A DNA stretch of 64,000 nt from an uncultured Oscillospiraceae bacterium (lineage in GTDB: Bacteria > Bacillota > Clostridia > Oscillospirales > Oscillospiraceae), in NCBI GenBank assembly GCA_910579775.1, contig CAJTUE010000001.1, positions 319,918 through 383,917 on the forward strand. Direction: 5' to 3'. Shown here piece after piece: positions 16,977 through 25,995 of the stretch. The notes beneath the pieces were generated by a model. The model was not told where the DNA came from. It saw only the letters and a program-made list of their open reading frames with translations, and made no database searches. The position numbers were made by a program, and so were the translations under genes. Numbering within the stretch: the first letter of the stretch is position 1; the number at the start of each line of letters is the position of its first letter.

Positions 16977-18578
16977 TTGCAGAATGAGAAAAAGTCCACC
17001 TTCTTTGGCGGCGCGGCCATTTTGATGGTGGGCGTCATCATTGTCAAGATCATTGGGGCTGTCTACAAGATCCCACTGATGAACATTCTGGGAGACGTGG
17101 GCTACGGCCACTTCTCCGCCGCCTACACGGTGTTCAACGTCCTGCTGACCATCGCTACGGCGGGCTTGCCTGTGGCCCTGTCCCAGGCCATCGCCCAGGC
17201 TACCACCTTGGGACGGCAGAACCAGGCCCGCAAGACCTTCCGAATGGCCCTCATGGGATTCCTGGTCATGGGGTTGGCGGGATTTTTGGTGATGTTCTTT
17301 GGCGCGGAGCCTATTGCGCTGGCGCTGAAAGACTCCGGGGCAGTGCTGGCGATCCGCGCCTTAGCGCCTTGCGTTTTCTTTGTGTGCGGCATGGCCGCTT
17401 TTCGGGGCTATTACCAGGGCCATGGCAACATGACCCCCACCTCCGTATCCCAGATCATTGAAGCGTCGTTAAAGCTCCTCATCGGCCTGGGCCTTACCGC
17501 CTACGTCATGGGGTTGACCTTCCCCGACGAGAACGCCCGGCTGGAGACCGGCGCGGCGGCGGGTATCCTGGGGGTGACCATTGGCTCGGGAGTGGCCTTT
17601 GTGCTGTTGGTGGGATGGTTCCTCCGCTCCGGGCGGCAGACAGGGCAGGGGAGCGACGTGCCCAGCAGCGGACGGGCGATCCTCTCCCAGCTGATCCGGG
17701 TGGCGGTGCCCATCACCGTGGGCGCGTCCGCCTCCTCCATCGTTTCTCTGATCGACACTGGTCTGGTCCTGGAACGGCTCCAGGTGGGGCTGGGCATGAC
17801 AGAGGAGGTGGCGGTGGGCCTCTATGGCACCTACCAGGGCTGTATGACCCTCTACAACCTCCCGGCGGCTTTCATGGTGCCCTTCACCGCCGCCGTGATC
17901 CCCGCCATTTCCGCCGCCTGTACCCGTCAGGACCACGCCGGGGCGGGGAAGGTGGCGGAGTCCGCTCTGCGGATCTCCGCACTGTTGGCTCTGCCCATGG
18001 CTGTGGGTCTCAGCGTCCTGGCCCATCCCATCATCGCCCTTCTGTATCCCAAGCTGGACGTGGCGGTGGCCGGGCCGCTGATGGCGGTGCTGGGGATCGC
18101 CTCCTTCTTTGTATGTATCTCGCTGGTGTGCAGCTCCATTCTTCAGGCCCACGGCCACGTGGTGGCCCCTGTGGCAGCCACCTTTGTGGGCGCGCTGGTG
18201 AAGCTGGCGGTGAATTATGTGCTGGTGGGCATCCCGGACGTGAACATCTTTGGCGCGCCGGTGGGCACGTTGGCTTGTTTTGTGGTGGTGGCGGCGGTGG
18301 ATATGCTGCTCATTCGCCGTCTGATCCCCCAGCCGCCGAAATTCGTCCGGGCCTTCGCCAAGCCTCTGTTGGCCTCCCTTCTGATGGGGGGTGCGGCGTG
18401 GGCGGTGTGCGGACTGATCAGCCGTCTGGCCGGGGCGAAGCTGGGTTGTCTCTGCGGCATCGCCGCCGGGGGACTGGTCTATCTGGTCCTGGTCATTGTG
18501 CTGAAGGTCTTCTCCAAGGACGACCTGTCCCTGATGCCCAAGGGGGACAAGATCGCCAAGCTTTTGCGAATTTCGTAA
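16977..18578 (+). CDS. SpoVB-like polysaccharide/lipid flippase (MOP superfamily)
   Basis: Polytopic membrane protein of about 533 aa with some 14 hydrophobic segments. It begins STFFGGAAILMVGVIIVKIIGA and contains the SpoVB-like KIPLMNILGDVGYGHFSAAY. Family members move lipid-linked precursors; SpoVB acts in spore cortex formation. The start is taken as TTG 16977, eight bases after AGGAG (16964-16968); the upstream TTG at 16959 lies before that site. It is followed by mazG. Confidence 0.88.
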   Translation: MQNEKKSTFFGGAAILMVGVIIVKIIGAVYKIPLMNILGDVGYGHFSAAYTVFNVLLTIATAGLPVALSQAIAQATTLGRQNQARKTFRMALMGFLVMGLAGFLVMFFGAEPIALALKDSGAVLAIRALAPCVFFVCGMAAFRGYYQGHGNMTPTSVSQIIEASLKLLIGLGLTAYVMGLTFPDENARLETGAAAGILGVTIGSGVAFVLLVGWFLRSGRQTGQGSDVPSSGRAILSQLIRVAVPITVGASASSIVSLIDTGLVLERLQVGLGMTEEVAVGLYGTYQGCMTLYNLPAAFMVPFTAAVIPAISAACTRQDHAGAGKVAESALRISALLALPMAVGLSVLAHPIIALLYPKLDVAVAGPLMAVLGIASFFVCISLVCSSILQAHGHVVAPVAATFVGALVKLAVNYVLVGIPDVNIFGAPVGTLACFVVVAAVDMLLIRRLIPQPPKFVRAFAKPLLASLLMGGAAWAVCGLISRLAGAKLGCLCGIAAGGLVYLVLVIVLKVFSKDDLSLMPKGDKIAKLLRIS

Positions 18579-18679
18579 AGCGCAAGCCCCTTGCTTTTGG
18601 AATTTTCATCCGTTTATTTCCAGCTTTAAAGCAAAAAACGAAAAAAATCCAAAATAGGGGTTGCAGAAAGAGGGAAAAT

Positions 18680-19489
18680 ATGATAGATTTTCAATGTCAG
18701 TCCAGCTATGACGTTTCCGACCTGGAGCGGATCGTAGCCATTCTGCGCGCGCCGGGAGGCTGCCCCTGGGACGCGGAGCAGGACCACCAGTCCATCCGCC
18801 GCAATCTGCTGGAGGAGGCCTATGAGGCCTGCGAGGCCATCGACGAGGGAAGCGCCGAGCATCTGCGCGAAGAGCTTGGTGACGTGCTCCTCCAGGTGGT
18901 GTTCCATACCCAGATGGAAAAGGAGCAGGGCGGCTTTACCTTGGATGATGTGGCGGACGGGGTGTGCAAGAAGCTCATCTTCCGCCATCCCCATGTGTTT
19001 GGGGATGTGGAGGTGGCCGATTCCGCCGAGGTGCTTACCAACTGGGAGGCCCTGAAGCGGGTGGAGAAGAGCCAGGAGAGCTACACCGACACCTTGAAGG
19101 CGGTCGCCACCTCGTTGCCCGCCCTGTGGCGGGCGGAGAAGGTGCAGAAGAAAGCGAAAAAGGCCGGGTTCGACTGGCCCGACGTCTCCGGCGCGGTGGA
19201 CAAGCTCTCCGAGGAGATCGGTGAGCTGCGCCAGGCGATGGCGGAGGGAGACCCCGACGCCGTGGCCGAGGAGCTGGGGGACTTGCTGTTCGCGGCGGTG
19301 AACGTCTCCCGCTTTGTAAAGGTAGACAGCGAGGACGCCCTCAACGCCGCCACGGAAAAGTTTATCCGCCGCTTTGCCCTGGTGGAGAAAAAGGCCACGG
19401 GGCAGGGCAGAGACATGAAGGACATGACGCTGGCGGAGCTGGACGCGCTGTGGGACAGCGCCAAGGAAGACTTAAAGGGTGAGCCGTAA
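18680..19489 (+). CDS. mazG: Nucleoside triphosphate pyrophosphohydrolase MazG
   Basis: Hydrolyses (d)NTPs to monophosphate and pyrophosphate. There are two MazG domains: the first has EEAYEACEAIDEG...EELGDVLLQVVFH, the second EEIGELRQAM...EELGDLLFAAVN. The EExxE and ELGDxLxxV metal motifs are intact in both. Length is 269 aa from ATG 18680, preceded by AGAGGG. A longer open frame reaching back to 17615 only shadows the flippase gene. Confidence 0.93.
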   Translation: MIDFQCQSSYDVSDLERIVAILRAPGGCPWDAEQDHQSIRRNLLEEAYEACEAIDEGSAEHLREELGDVLLQVVFHTQMEKEQGGFTLDDVADGVCKKLIFRHPHVFGDVEVADSAEVLTNWEALKRVEKSQESYTDTLKAVATSLPALWRAEKVQKKAKKAGFDWPDVSGAVDKLSEEIGELRQAMAEGDPDAVAEELGDLLFAAVNVSRFVKVDSEDALNAATEKFIRRFALVEKKATGQGRDMKDMTLAELDALWDSAKEDLKGEP

Positions 19490-19551
19490 GGCCGCTTTTA
19501 AGTATAAAAGGGCCCGGTCAGGGCCGACACAAAATGTAGGAGGAATTACCA

Positions 19552-19827
19552 ATGAACAAGGCAGAACTCATCAACGCCGTTGCCGAGAAGGCCGGCCTCA
19601 GCAAGAAGGACACCGAAGTGGCCGTCAACAGCCTCATCGAGGTCATCACCGCCGCTCTGAAGAAGGGCGACAAGGTGCAGCTGGTCGGCTTCGGCGGCTT
19701 TGAGGTTAAGGCCCGCGCCGCCCGCACCGGCCGCAACCCCAAGACCAAGGAGCCCATCAGCATCCCCGCCTCTAAGGTCCCCGTTTTCAAGGCCGGCAAG
19801 GCTCTGAAGGACGCCGTTGCGAAGTAA
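19552..19827 (+). CDS. HU-family DNA-binding protein
   Basis: A 91-aa histone-like protein: MNKAELINAVAEKAGLSKKD start, GFGGFEV, the beta-arm RxGRNPKT (RTGRNPKTKEPISIPAS) and a Lys-rich end FKAGKALKDAV. It binds and bends DNA as a dimer. It has a strong AGGAGGAA site and its own terminator downstream, suggesting high expression. Confidence 0.96.
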   Translation: MNKAELINAVAEKAGLSKKDTEVAVNSLIEVITAALKKGDKVQLVGFGGFEVKARAARTGRNPKTKEPISIPASKVPVFKAGKALKDAVAK

Positions 19828-19842
19828 GTTCGACCTGAATCG

Positions 19843-19878
19843 ATAAAAGACGCCGTGGAGTTCCACGGCGTCTTTTAT
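19843..19878 (+). terminator. Terminator after the HU gene
   Basis: A symmetrical stem ATAAAAGACGCCGTGG / CCACGGCGTCTTTTAT ending in a T-rich tail. Confidence 0.85.
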
Positions 19879-19883
19879 TTCCC

Positions 19884-19912
19884 TTGCCATTTTTTGTCCG
19901 GCGGCGTATAAT
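19884..19912 (+). promoter_or_regulatory. Promoter of deoC
   Basis: TTGCCA (19884-19889) and TATAAT (19907-19912), 17-base spacer, directly after the HU terminator. Confidence 0.75.
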
Positions 19913-19948
19913 AATGGCAATGCTTATCACATTCAGGAGGGACAGCAC

Positions 19949-20614
19949 ATGGACATCAAAGGAATTCTCGGCCGCTGTGACCACACCCTGCTTAAGCAGG
20001 AGGCCACCTGGGAGCAGATCAAGGAGATCTGCGACGACGGCCTGAAATATCACTGCGCCAGCGTCTGCATCCCCGCCGCCTATGTTCACCGGGCCGCGGA
20101 GCACGTGGGCAACGACTTGAAGATTTGCACGGTGATCGGTTTTCCCAACGGCTATTCCACCACCGAGACCAAGGTGTTTGAGACCGAGGACGCCATCCGA
20201 AACGGCGCCGATGAGATCGACATGGTGGTCAACGTGGGCTGGGTGAAGGACGCGCGCTGGGGCGATATCCTGGCCGAGCTGAAGGCAGTGAAGACTGCCT
20301 GCCAGGGCCGCATTTTGAAGGTCATCATCGAGGCCTGCCTGCTGACAGAGGAGGAGAAGATCAAGCTCTGTGAGCTGGTGAGCCTTTCGGGGGCGGACTT
20401 TATCAAGACCTCCACCGGCTTCTCTACCGGCGGCGCCACCCGGGAGGACGTGGCCCTCCTGCGCAAGCATGTGGCTCCCAACGTGAAGGTCAAGGCCGCC
20501 GGAGGTATTTCCACCCTTCAGGACGCCGAGGACTTTATCAAGCTGGGCGCCGACCGGCTGGGCACCTCCCGCATCGTGAAGTTGGTTAAAGGTCAACAGG
20601 GGGAAGGGTACTAA
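19949..20614 (+). CDS. deoC: Deoxyribose-phosphate aldolase DeoC
   Basis: Class I aldolase converting 2-deoxyribose 5-phosphate into glyceraldehyde 3-phosphate and acetaldehyde. The Schiff-base lysine lies in FIKTSTGF, and the catalytic Asp/Lys region is EIDMVVNVGW...KVIIEACLL. VKAAGGIST and LGTSR complete the phosphate site. Its 221 aa are normal. It complements the purine nucleoside phosphorylase 5 kb upstream in deoxynucleoside breakdown. Confidence 0.96.
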   Translation: MDIKGILGRCDHTLLKQEATWEQIKEICDDGLKYHCASVCIPAAYVHRAAEHVGNDLKICTVIGFPNGYSTTETKVFETEDAIRNGADEIDMVVNVGWVKDARWGDILAELKAVKTACQGRILKVIIEACLLTEEEKIKLCELVSLSGADFIKTSTGFSTGGATREDVALLRKHVAPNVKVKAAGGISTLQDAEDFIKLGADRLGTSRIVKLVKGQQGEGY

Positions 20615-20630
20615 GCCGCGAACAAAACCA

Positions 20631-20670
20631 AAAAAACAGGACGGTTCTCACCTGAACCGTCCTGTTTTTT
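20631..20670. terminator. Bidirectional terminator between deoC and the Sfp-type gene
   Basis: Stem AACAGGACGGTTC / GAACCGTCCTGTT with A-run and T-run on its two sides; the flanking genes converge. Confidence 0.85.
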
Positions 20671-20672
20671 CT

Positions 20673-21128
20673 TCACCAGCACACACTATAATAATAGGTC
20701 CCGCCCGCGTGCTCTAATGTCCCCTGTACGCAATGCTCTGGCTCCGGCAGGGGAGACCAAGTGAATCCTCGTCCCAGCCGCTTGCAGTTGGCCTCCCGGG
20801 CAGTCCACCAGAGCAAAAATTCCCTCTTGCCGCCGTATCCCGCTTCTTTGGCCCGGGTCAGGAGGCGGGGGGAGACGGGCCGCGCCCGCTCCAGATCCAC
20901 GCCCACCGCCGCTTCGCTGACGGCGCACATTGCCAGCGCGCCGGAGTGGCTGAGGGACACGTAGGGGCCGCCGGGGACATAGGGTCTGCCGCTCTCCGCA
21001 AAGCACAGGGGACGGCCCGTCACCGTCTCGCACAGACGGTGGGCCACGGCGTGGCGGTCCGCCCGCGCGGCCACTTTGGTCCAATAGAGGGCCAACCCTT
21101 GGGACAACTCCAGCCGAAAAGCTTCCAC
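20673..21128 (-). CDS. 4'-phosphopantetheinyl transferase (Sfp family)
   Basis: A small 151-aa transferase that activates carrier proteins by adding the CoA-derived arm. It shows PYVSLSHSGALAMCAVS, the metal motif GVDLE, and WWTAREANCKRLG (the W-x-x-KE region, here with Arg-Glu). It starts at GTG 21128 behind GGAGG. No polyketide or peptide synthetase lies nearby, so its client may be elsewhere. It is shorter than Sfp (about 220 aa). Confidence 0.85.
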   Translation of the reverse strand: MEAFRLELSQGLALYWTKVAARADRHAVAHRLCETVTGRPLCFAESGRPYVPGGPYVSLSHSGALAMCAVSEAAVGVDLERARPVSPRLLTRAKEAGYGGKREFLLWWTAREANCKRLGRGFTWSPLPEPEHCVQGTLEHAGGTYYYSVCW

Positions 21129-21221
21129 TCTGCCACCTCCTTTTTTTGATTATACCGTGTTTTTCCAACGTGCGCAAGGGCTCCGCGGCGCATACTAAGG
21201 GAAAAGTGAGGGGGGAGCGGG

Positions 21222-22535
21222 ATGGAGTCCATTTGGCAAAAAAACATGCCGGAGCTTGACCTGCCCACGCTGGACGGGGACAAACGCACCGACATCCTGA
21301 TCATCGGCGGCGGTCTGGCCGGGGTGCTGTGCGCCTGGTTTCTGGACAAGGCGGGAGCGGACTATATATTGGCGGAGGCCAAAACGGTGGGGAGCGGCGT
21401 CACCGCCGGAACCACCGCTAAGGTCACTGCCCAGCACGGTCTGTTGTACCAGAAGCTGCTGCCTCTGTGGGGCAGGGAGCGGGCAGGACTGTATCTGGAG
21501 GCCAACCTCCGGGCGGTGGGACAGTACCGGGCCCTGTGCCGGGTGCTGGGCTGTGAATTTTTGGAGGAGACCTCCTACGTGTTCTCGCGGTCAGGGCGGG
21601 ACAAGCTTTTGCGGGAGTTGGAGGCACTGAACGAGCTGGGAGTGGGGGTAGAGCTGAGGCAAAAGACGCCGCTGCCCTTTCCGGTGGCGGGGGCGCTGCC
21701 CCTGGAGGGCCAGGGCCGGCTCCATCCGCTGGAGTTTCTGCGTGCCCTGGCCAGAGATCTGCGGATCTATGAACACACCAAGGTGCAGGGACTCTCTCCC
21801 GGGACTGCCCTCACCGACCACGGGGTAGTCCGCTTCAACAAAGCGGTCATTGCCACCCACTTCCCCATCCTAAACAAGCACGGGCTCTATCCGTTCAAGC
21901 TCTATCAAAGCCGAAGCTATGTCCTGGCACTGCAGGACGCTCCGGTGCTTGACGGGATGTATGTGGAGGACAGGGACAACGGTCTCTCCTTTCGCCGGGC
22001 GGGAGAGCTGCTGCTGGTGGGGGGCGGAGGCCACCGCACCGGACGCAAGGGGGGCGGTTGGGAGCAGCTTCGTTCTCAGGTCAAGAAGTGGTATCCCCAG
22101 GCAAAGGAGAGGGCCCACTGGGCCACCCAGGACTGTATCACCCCGGACGGTGGGGCCTATGTGGGGCAATACAGTCCCCGCACGCCCGATCTGTTTGTGA
22201 CCACAGGGTTCAACAAATGGGGCTGGACCACCGCCATGGCAGGGGCGGAGATCCTTTGCGATCTGCTCCAGGGCAAGGCCAATGTGTGCGCGCCTGCCTT
22301 TGCCCCGGACCGCCCTATGCCTGTGGCCGCCGCTGTAGGAAACGCCGCCGAGGCGGTGTGGGATATCCTGCGGCCCACCGTGCCCCGCTGTCCCCACATG
22401 GGCTGCGCCCTGCGGTACAACGCCGCGGAGCGCTCCTGGGACTGTCCCTGCCACGGGTCCCGGTTCGACGAAGCCGGTGGGCTGATGGACAACCCCGCCA
22501 CCGACGACCTGAAACACCGCCCGCCGTCGCCCTGA
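21222..22535 (+). CDS. FAD-dependent oxidoreductase with C-terminal Rieske domain
   Basis: A 437-aa fusion. The N-terminal part is a DAO-type flavoprotein (dinucleotide motif ILIIGGGLAGVLCAWFL; EAKTVGSGVTAGTTAKVTAQHG). The last 60 residues form a Rieske [2Fe-2S] domain with CPHMGC and CPCHGSRFD (Cys-x-His and Cys-x-x-His ligands). Such fusions are known in Firmicutes but their substrate is unclear. The Rieske tail ends quickly after LKHRPPSP. Confidence 0.9.
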   Translation: MESIWQKNMPELDLPTLDGDKRTDILIIGGGLAGVLCAWFLDKAGADYILAEAKTVGSGVTAGTTAKVTAQHGLLYQKLLPLWGRERAGLYLEANLRAVGQYRALCRVLGCEFLEETSYVFSRSGRDKLLRELEALNELGVGVELRQKTPLPFPVAGALPLEGQGRLHPLEFLRALARDLRIYEHTKVQGLSPGTALTDHGVVRFNKAVIATHFPILNKHGLYPFKLYQSRSYVLALQDAPVLDGMYVEDRDNGLSFRRAGELLLVGGGGHRTGRKGGGWEQLRSQVKKWYPQAKERAHWATQDCITPDGGAYVGQYSPRTPDLFVTTGFNKWGWTTAMAGAEILCDLLQGKANVCAPAFAPDRPMPVAAAVGNAAEAVWDILRPTVPRCPHMGCALRYNAAERSWDCPCHGSRFDEAGGLMDNPATDDLKHRPPSP

Positions 22536-22541
22536 GACGCG

Positions 22542-22576
22542 AAAAGGCCGTTTCCCCGAGGGGAAACGGCCTTTTT
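22542..22576. terminator. Bidirectional terminator
   Basis: Stem AAAAGGCCGTTTCCCC / GGGGAAACGGCCTTTTT between converging genes. Confidence 0.85.
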
Positions 22577-22591
22577 GTTCAGACATTGTGG

Positions 22592-23449
22592 TCATGCCTC
22601 CGCCTCGGTATACACCAGGCCGAAGCCGCCGGGACCGATGTGGCAGCCGATGGTGGCGCCAATCTCCTGGGGCTTGGAGACCACAAGATCTTTGAGCTGT
22701 TCGGCCATCTTGCCCAAAAACTCCAGGCAGTTGGCGTCCTCCTTGGCGAAGATGGGGACGATGGGGAAGCGCTTGTCGATGGGGTGGGCGGCAATGATGT
22801 CGCACAGCGCGCCCATGGCCCGCTTGAGGCCGGGGACCTTCTTGACCACCTCCACCTCGCCTCTGTCGGTAAAGGCGATGAGGGGCTTGATGCTGAGGGC
22901 GGAGCCTACCACCCCTGCGAGCTTAGACAGCCGCCCGCCCCGCACCAGATATTCCAGGGTGTCAATGCAGGCGAAGAGGCGCACCCGGGTGCGGTACTCG
23001 GTGAGCCCCTTGGCGATGGCCTCGGCGTCCTTACCCTCATCCCGGAGCTGGCAGGCCCGCAGCACCACCAGCTTCTCTGCCGCCGCACCGGCGGCCTTGC
23101 GGGCGTCCACGATGTGGATGTCGGAGTAGGAGGTCATGGTCTTGGCGGCCATGGCGGTCTGGTAGGTGCCAGACAGGGCGGAGGAGATGGAGACATAGAC
23201 CACGCTGTCCTTCTTGTCCCGGGCGCTTTCAAAAATGTCCAGGAAGTTTTGTAGCGAGGGCTGGGAGGTGGTAAGGACCTCCCCGGTCTCCATGCGCTCC
23301 CAGAGCCGGGACATGGGGACGCTATGGTCGTCTACAAAGCTGTCGCCGCCGCACACCAGGCGCATGGGGATCAGCCCCACCTGATGCTCCCGCAGTTCCT
23401 CCGGCGTCATGTCGGACGCGGAGTCGGTATAGATGCGAAGGGTTCCCAT
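22592..23449 (-). CDS. DegV family fatty-acid-binding protein
   Basis: A 285-aa DegV protein, a FakB-like fatty-acid carrier for fatty acid kinase. Lipid-binding motifs TTSQPSLQNF and VSISSALSGTYQTA (the conserved Ser pocket) are present. The N-terminus IYTDSASDMTPE and the C-terminal GCHIGPGGFGLVY (carboxylate/phosphate-binding GTHxGPG-like) also fit. Confidence 0.93.
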   Translation of the reverse strand: MGTLRIYTDSASDMTPEELREHQVGLIPMRLVCGGDSFVDDHSVPMSRLWERMETGEVLTTSQPSLQNFLDIFESARDKKDSVVYVSISSALSGTYQTAMAAKTMTSYSDIHIVDARKAAGAAAEKLVVLRACQLRDEGKDAEAIAKGLTEYRTRVRLFACIDTLEYLVRGGRLSKLAGVVGSALSIKPLIAFTDRGEVEVVKKVPGLKRAMGALCDIIAAHPIDKRFPIVPIFAKEDANCLEFLGKMAEQLKDLVVSKPQEIGATIGCHIGPGGFGLVYTEAEA

Positions 23450-23497
23450 GGTATAGCACGTCCTTTCCGTTCAAAAGCGTCTCTCTATCTTTTCTCC

Positions 23498-23526
23498 ATT
23501 ATATACCTATTCTGGGGAATAATCAA
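23498..23526 (-). promoter_or_regulatory. Promoter of the degV-type gene
   Basis: On the minus strand TTGATT (23521-23526) and TATAAT (23498-23503) are 17 bases apart. Confidence 0.65.
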
Positions 23527-23539
23527 CCCACAATTGCGG

Positions 23540-23604
23540 CCACAAAATATAGTGGAAAATTTTATGGTAAACCTATTGACACACTATATCTTGTGTGCTA
23601 GAAT
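23540..23604 (+). promoter_or_regulatory. nrdDG promoter with two NrdR boxes
   Basis: Two 16-base NrdR-type boxes: CCACAAAATATAGTGG (23540-23555) and ACACTATATCTTGTGT (23581-23596), with starts 41 bases apart, about four helical turns. The promoter is TTGACA (23576-23581) and TAGAAT (23599-23604), spacer 17. The second box fills the spacer, so NrdR binding would block RNA polymerase. NrdR regulation of ribonucleotide reductase is established; the boxes here are read by eye. Confidence 0.85.
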
Positions 23605-23663
23605 ATCCCTCGACGCAAGATAGCCGGTCACGGCTCAATTATAAATAGAGTAGGAGAATCGCT

Positions 23664-25862
23664 ATGAAGGTCATCAAACGAAACGGCTCTGAGGTGGTAT
23701 TCGACATTGAAAAGATCATTGCCGCCATCACCAAGGCCAACGATTCTGTGGAGGAGGGGGCTCGTCTGACCCCCGTTCAGATCCAGCGCATCGCCCAGAG
23801 CGTGGAGCTACACTGTGTATCTATGAACCGTTCCCCCTCGGTGGAGGAGATCCAGGATCAGGTGGAGATCCAGATCATGGCCCACGGCGCTTTTGAGGTG
23901 GCCAAGCACTATATTACCTACCGTTACATCCGCTCCTTGGTCCGCCGGAGCAACACCACCGACGAGAAGATCCTCTCTCTCATCGAGTGCTGCAACGAGG
24001 AAGCCAAGCAGGAGAATGCCAATAAAAATCCGGTGGTCAACTCTACCCAGCGCGACTACATGGCAGGGGAGGTCTCCCGGGACATCACCGAGCGGGTGCT
24101 CCTCCCTGAGGACATTGTGGAGGCCCACCGGGACGGCATCATCCACTTCCACGACAGCGACTATTTTGCCCAACACATGCACAACTGCGACCTGGTGAAC
24201 CTGGAGGACATGCTCCAAAACGGCACCGTCATCACCGGAACCATGATCGAGCGGCCCCACAGCTTCTCCACCGCCTGCAACATCGCCACCCAGATCATTG
24301 CCCAGGTGGCCTCCAACCAGTACGGTGGGCAGTCCATCTCCCTGACCCACCTGGCCCCCTTTGTGGACATCTCCCGCAAGAAGATCCGCAAGGTAGTGGA
24401 GGCCGAGCTGGCCCAGATCGGCGCGGAGCCCAACGAGGAGGCCGTCAGCAAGCTGGTGGAGACCCGCCTGCGCGAGGAGATCCGCCGGGGGGTGCAGACC
24501 ATCCAGTATCAGGTGGTCACCCTGCTCACCACCAACGGACAGGCTCCCTTCGTCACCGTCTATATGTACCTCAACGAGGCCAAAAACGAGCAGGAGAAGC
24601 GTGACCTGGCCCTCATCATTGAGGAGACCCTGGAGCAGCGCTGCCAGGGTGTGAAGAACGAGGCTGGCGTGTGGGTCACTCCCGCCTTCCCCAAGCTCAT
24701 CTATGTGTTGGAGGAAGACAACATTACCGACGACGCCCCCTACTACTACCTCACCAAGCTGGCCGCCAAGTGCACCGCCAAGCGGATGGTCCCCGACTAC
24801 ATTTCCGAGAAGAAGATGCTGGAGCTGAAGGGGGACGTCTACACCTGCATGGGCTGCCGCTCCTTCCTTACTCCCGACCGCTTTACTGAGACCGGCGTAG
24901 GCAATATTGCCAACGCGGGCAACTATGTTCCCGGCGAGCGTAAGTACTATGGCCGCTTTAACCAGGGCGTGGTCACCATCAACCTGCCCGATGTGGCCCT
25001 TTCCTCCGGGGGCAGCATGGACAAGTTCTGGGACATCTTTGAGGAGCGGCTGGAGCTGTGTCACAAGGCCCTGCGCTGCCGCCACGAGCGGCTGAAGGGC
25101 ACCTTGTCCGACGCCGCCCCCATCCTCTGGCAGTATGGCGCTCTGGCCCGGCTGAAGAAGGGGGAACCCATCGACAAGCTGCTCTACGGAGGCTACTCCA
25201 CCATTTCCCTGGGCTATGCAGGCCTCTATGAGTGCGTGAAGTTCATGACCGGCAAGTCCCACACCGACCCCGCCGCCACCCCCTTTGCTCTTCAGGTCAT
25301 GCAGAAGATGAACGACAAGTGCAAGGAGTGGAAGCTGGCCGAGGACATTGACTACTCCCTCTACGGCACCCCCCTGGAGTCCACCACCTACAAGTTTGCC
25401 AAGTGCCTCCAGAAGCGGTTTGGCGTCATTGAAGGAATTACCGATAAGGGCTACATCACCAACTCCTACCACGTCCATGTTTCCGAAGAGATCGACGCCT
25501 TTGAGAAGCTTCGCTTTGAGGCCCAGTTCCAGGCCCTTAGCCCCGGCGGCGCCATCAGCTATGTGGAGGTCCCCGACATGCAGGACAATCTGGAGGCGGT
25601 CTTGCAGGTGATGAAGTTCATTTACGACAACATCATCTACGCCGAGCTGAACACCAAGTCCGACTTCTGCCAGGAGTGCGGCTACGACGGCGAGATCGAG
25701 ATCGTGGAGGAGGACGGCAAGCTGGTGTGGCACTGCCCCCAGTGCGGCAACGAGGACCAGGACAAGATGAACGTGGCGCGCCGTACCTGCGGCTACATCG
25801 GCACCCAGTTCTGGAATCAGGGCCGCACCCAGGAGATCAAGGACAGAGTCCTCCACCTGTAA
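23664..25862 (+). CDS. nrdD: Anaerobic ribonucleoside-triphosphate reductase NrdD
   Basis: Oxygen-sensitive class III reductase making dNTPs. An N-terminal ATP-cone (KVIKRNGSEVVFDIEKI...) gives allosteric control. The C-terminal zinc site is CQECGYDGEIEI...CPQCGNED, and the glycyl-radical loop is RTCGYIGTQFWNQGR. Its 732 aa are normal. The activating enzyme nrdG follows, and NrdR boxes precede it. Confidence 0.97.
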   Translation: MKVIKRNGSEVVFDIEKIIAAITKANDSVEEGARLTPVQIQRIAQSVELHCVSMNRSPSVEEIQDQVEIQIMAHGAFEVAKHYITYRYIRSLVRRSNTTDEKILSLIECCNEEAKQENANKNPVVNSTQRDYMAGEVSRDITERVLLPEDIVEAHRDGIIHFHDSDYFAQHMHNCDLVNLEDMLQNGTVITGTMIERPHSFSTACNIATQIIAQVASNQYGGQSISLTHLAPFVDISRKKIRKVVEAELAQIGAEPNEEAVSKLVETRLREEIRRGVQTIQYQVVTLLTTNGQAPFVTVYMYLNEAKNEQEKRDLALIIEETLEQRCQGVKNEAGVWVTPAFPKLIYVLEEDNITDDAPYYYLTKLAAKCTAKRMVPDYISEKKMLELKGDVYTCMGCRSFLTPDRFTETGVGNIANAGNYVPGERKYYGRFNQGVVTINLPDVALSSGGSMDKFWDIFEERLELCHKALRCRHERLKGTLSDAAPILWQYGALARLKKGEPIDKLLYGGYSTISLGYAGLYECVKFMTGKSHTDPAATPFALQVMQKMNDKCKEWKLAEDIDYSLYGTPLESTTYKFAKCLQKRFGVIEGITDKGYITNSYHVHVSEEIDAFEKLRFEAQFQALSPGGAISYVEVPDMQDNLEAVLQVMKFIYDNIIYAELNTKSDFCQECGYDGEIEIVEEDGKLVWHCPQCGNEDQDKMNVARRTCGYIGTQFWNQGRTQEIKDRVLHL

Positions 25863-25878
25863 GCGCGAGAGAATATGT

Positions 25879-25905
25879 AGGGGCGGGTTCTAAACCCGCC
25901 CCTAT
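25879..25905. repeat. TGTAGGG-type palindromic element
   Basis: Perfect inverted repeat TAGGGGCGGGTT / AACCCGCCCCTA in the nrdD-nrdG gap, preceded by TG. It resembles the element at 49944-49975. A second small dyad (GCCCGATG / CATCGGGC) follows at about 25947-25967. Confidence 0.5.
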
Positions 25906-25995
25906 TTTACCGCAGGGCGCGGCTTCCCCGATGCGCCGCCGTAAGGCCCGATGCCCTCATCGGGCCGCCCATCCTGTCCATAAGGAGAGATATCC

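Noticed and set aside
17615..18679. Long N-terminal extension of mazG
   Set aside because: It is an out-of-frame shadow of the flippase gene with Gly/Arg-rich composition; ATG 18680 gives a normal MazG.
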